Assembly: GCA_945828175.1 (NCBI GenBank) | Contig: CALZQD010000104.1 | Span: 1 to 6,303, forward strand | Source: an uncultured Bacteroidales bacterium | GTDB taxonomy: Bacteria; Bacteroidota; Bacteroidia; Bacteroidales; Muribaculaceae | Length of the DNA: 6,303 nt | Direction of reading: 5' to 3' | Position numbers and translations under genes: made by a program | The notes under the pieces: model-generated | Database searches by the model: none | What the model was told of the DNA's origin: nothing | Seen by the model: only the letters and a program-made list of their open reading frames with translations | Part shown: piece after piece, positions 6,013 through 6,303 of the stretch | Numbering within the stretch: the stretch's first letter is position 1 | How the letters are laid out: every line of letters starts with the position of its first letter

Positions 6013-6168
6013 CCACGCGATTGTGCCGCCGATGGGCGCGGGAGGGCCAAATCGGCCGATAAATTATGAATTTCTAATGATTTTCAACAGAGTTTAAGTA
6101 AAATACACTCTCTCCGCCGCCCGGACTTTCGTTATGAAATATCCCGAAATATTTTAATAGAGAATAAT
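6013..6168. promoter_or_regulatory. Divergent control region between the regulator and the right-edge gene
   Basis: No convincing gene lies between the two divergent promoters. The left part (6013-6060) is GC-rich and holds the perfect palindrome ATCGGCCGAT at 6051-6060, whose first half can also pair with GCCGAT at 6028-6033. The right part is AT-rich and holds two copies of GAAATAT (6136-6142, 6146-6152), ten bases apart and thus on the same helix face, upstream of the plus-strand promoter. These are candidate binding sites for the DeoR-family protein or another factor. Confidence 0.35.
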
Positions 6169-6199
6169 TTTGTGATTTAACAAAAGATTTATACTTTTG
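6169..6199 (+). promoter_or_regulatory. Near-consensus Bacteroidetes promoter for the right-edge gene
   Basis: TTTG at 6169-6172, a 19-base spacer, then TACTTTTG at 6192-6199: both boxes and the spacing match the Bacteroidetes consensus. Transcription should start near 6204-6207, giving a leader of about 80 bases before the ATG at 6286. The transcript would begin on or after the A of the ATG at 6202, so the 25-codon frame starting there is unlikely to be translated from this promoter. Confidence 0.75.
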
Positions 6200-6223
6200 C
6201 AATGAAAACAAAAAGGTATAAAA

Positions 6224-6289
6224 ATGAAAGCGGCGAAACTAATCCGGCTTCCGTATCAAAAACCGCCGCTGCAGCATGAGAAGCCATGA
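6224..6289 (+). CDS. Possible 21-codon leader peptide overlapping the next start
   Basis: ATG 6224 opens a 21-residue frame (MKAAKLIRLPYQKPP...) that stops at TGA 6287-6289, so its stop overlaps the next start codon in the form ATGA. This is the classic geometry of translational coupling. The peptide is basic, with no transmembrane segment and no repeated codon run of an attenuator. It lies wholly within the predicted transcript. A second frame, 6202-6279, is open too but begins at or before the predicted transcription start. Both may be chance frames in an untranslated leader. Confidence 0.3.
   Translation: MKAAKLIRLPYQKPPLQHEKP
6229..6270 (+). promoter_or_regulatory. Leader hairpin just before the right-edge gene
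   Basis: AGCGGCG (6229-6235) pairs perfectly with CGCCGCT (6264-6270) across a 28-base loop, inside the predicted 5' leader and 15 bases before ATG 6286. It could control translation or transcription of the following gene. No T-run follows, so it is not an ordinary terminator. I do not recognise a known riboswitch class. Confidence 0.35.
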
Positions 6290-6303
6290 AAAAACATTCT
6301 GAC
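6286..6303 (+). CDS. Start of an unidentified gene cut by the window edge
   Basis: ATG 6286 begins MKKHSD and runs off the window, so only six codons are visible and no function can be assigned. Support is contextual: a near-consensus promoter 87 bases upstream, no other route for that transcript, and an ATGA overlap with the short frame before it. It is divergent from the DeoR-family gene, a common position for a target of such a regulator. Confidence 0.4.

Noticed and set aside
6202..6279. 25-codon frame starting at the ATG beside the right-edge promoter
   Set aside because: The ATG lies at or before the predicted transcription start, so it is unlikely to be translated from that promoter. 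The 6224 frame has better coupling geometry.

Overview
This window reads as chromosomal DNA from a Bacteroidales bacterium, probably a gut Muribaculaceae-like lineage; the family-level placement is inference. The main evidence is four promoter-like sites with the Bacteroidetes -7 box TAnnTTTG upstream of sensible start codons, two of them with a TTTG -33 box exactly 19 bases upstream. Starts lack Shine-Dalgarno sites and have AT-rich leaders, the core genes are GC-rich, and the enzymes are exported, as is typical of gut Bacteroidales.

Layout, left to right. Positions 1-235 look like a non-coding, hairpin-bearing intergenic repeat. Positions 307-1176 (+) encode an exported alpha/beta-hydrolase of the polyhydroxybutyrate depolymerase / feruloyl esterase type, with its own promoter. 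A GC-rich hairpin at 1252-1277 separates it from a convergent, AT-richer islet (about 1298-1870, minus strand). The islet holds a small exported protein of unknown function with no ATG codon anywhere in its frame and, just upstream, a short reading frame that looks broken by a one-base deletion in a T-run. A minus-strand terminator (1881-1920) then closes the main block, which is read right to left: a DeoR-family regulator (5115-5942), an exported GH31 glycosidase (2840-5092) 22 bases after it, and an exported glycerophosphodiester phosphodiesterase (2001-2765) with an extra promoter of its own. At the right edge a divergent promoter of near-consensus form drives a structured leader and the first six codons of another gene (from 6286, +).

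Working model (inference): the DeoR-type regulator, which should sense a phosphorylated small molecule, controls itself and the GH31 enzyme and possibly the phosphodiesterase. GH31 plus a glycerophosphodiesterase would suit an alpha-glycosylated glycerophosphate substrate, such as a glycoglycerolipid or decorated teichoic acid. The GH31 has an unusual nucleophile segment (WWLDWQQ), so its specificity should not be assumed to be alpha-glucosidase. The items most worth a second look are the AT-rich islet, the structured leader at 6200-6290, and the GH31/GDPD/DeoR combination.
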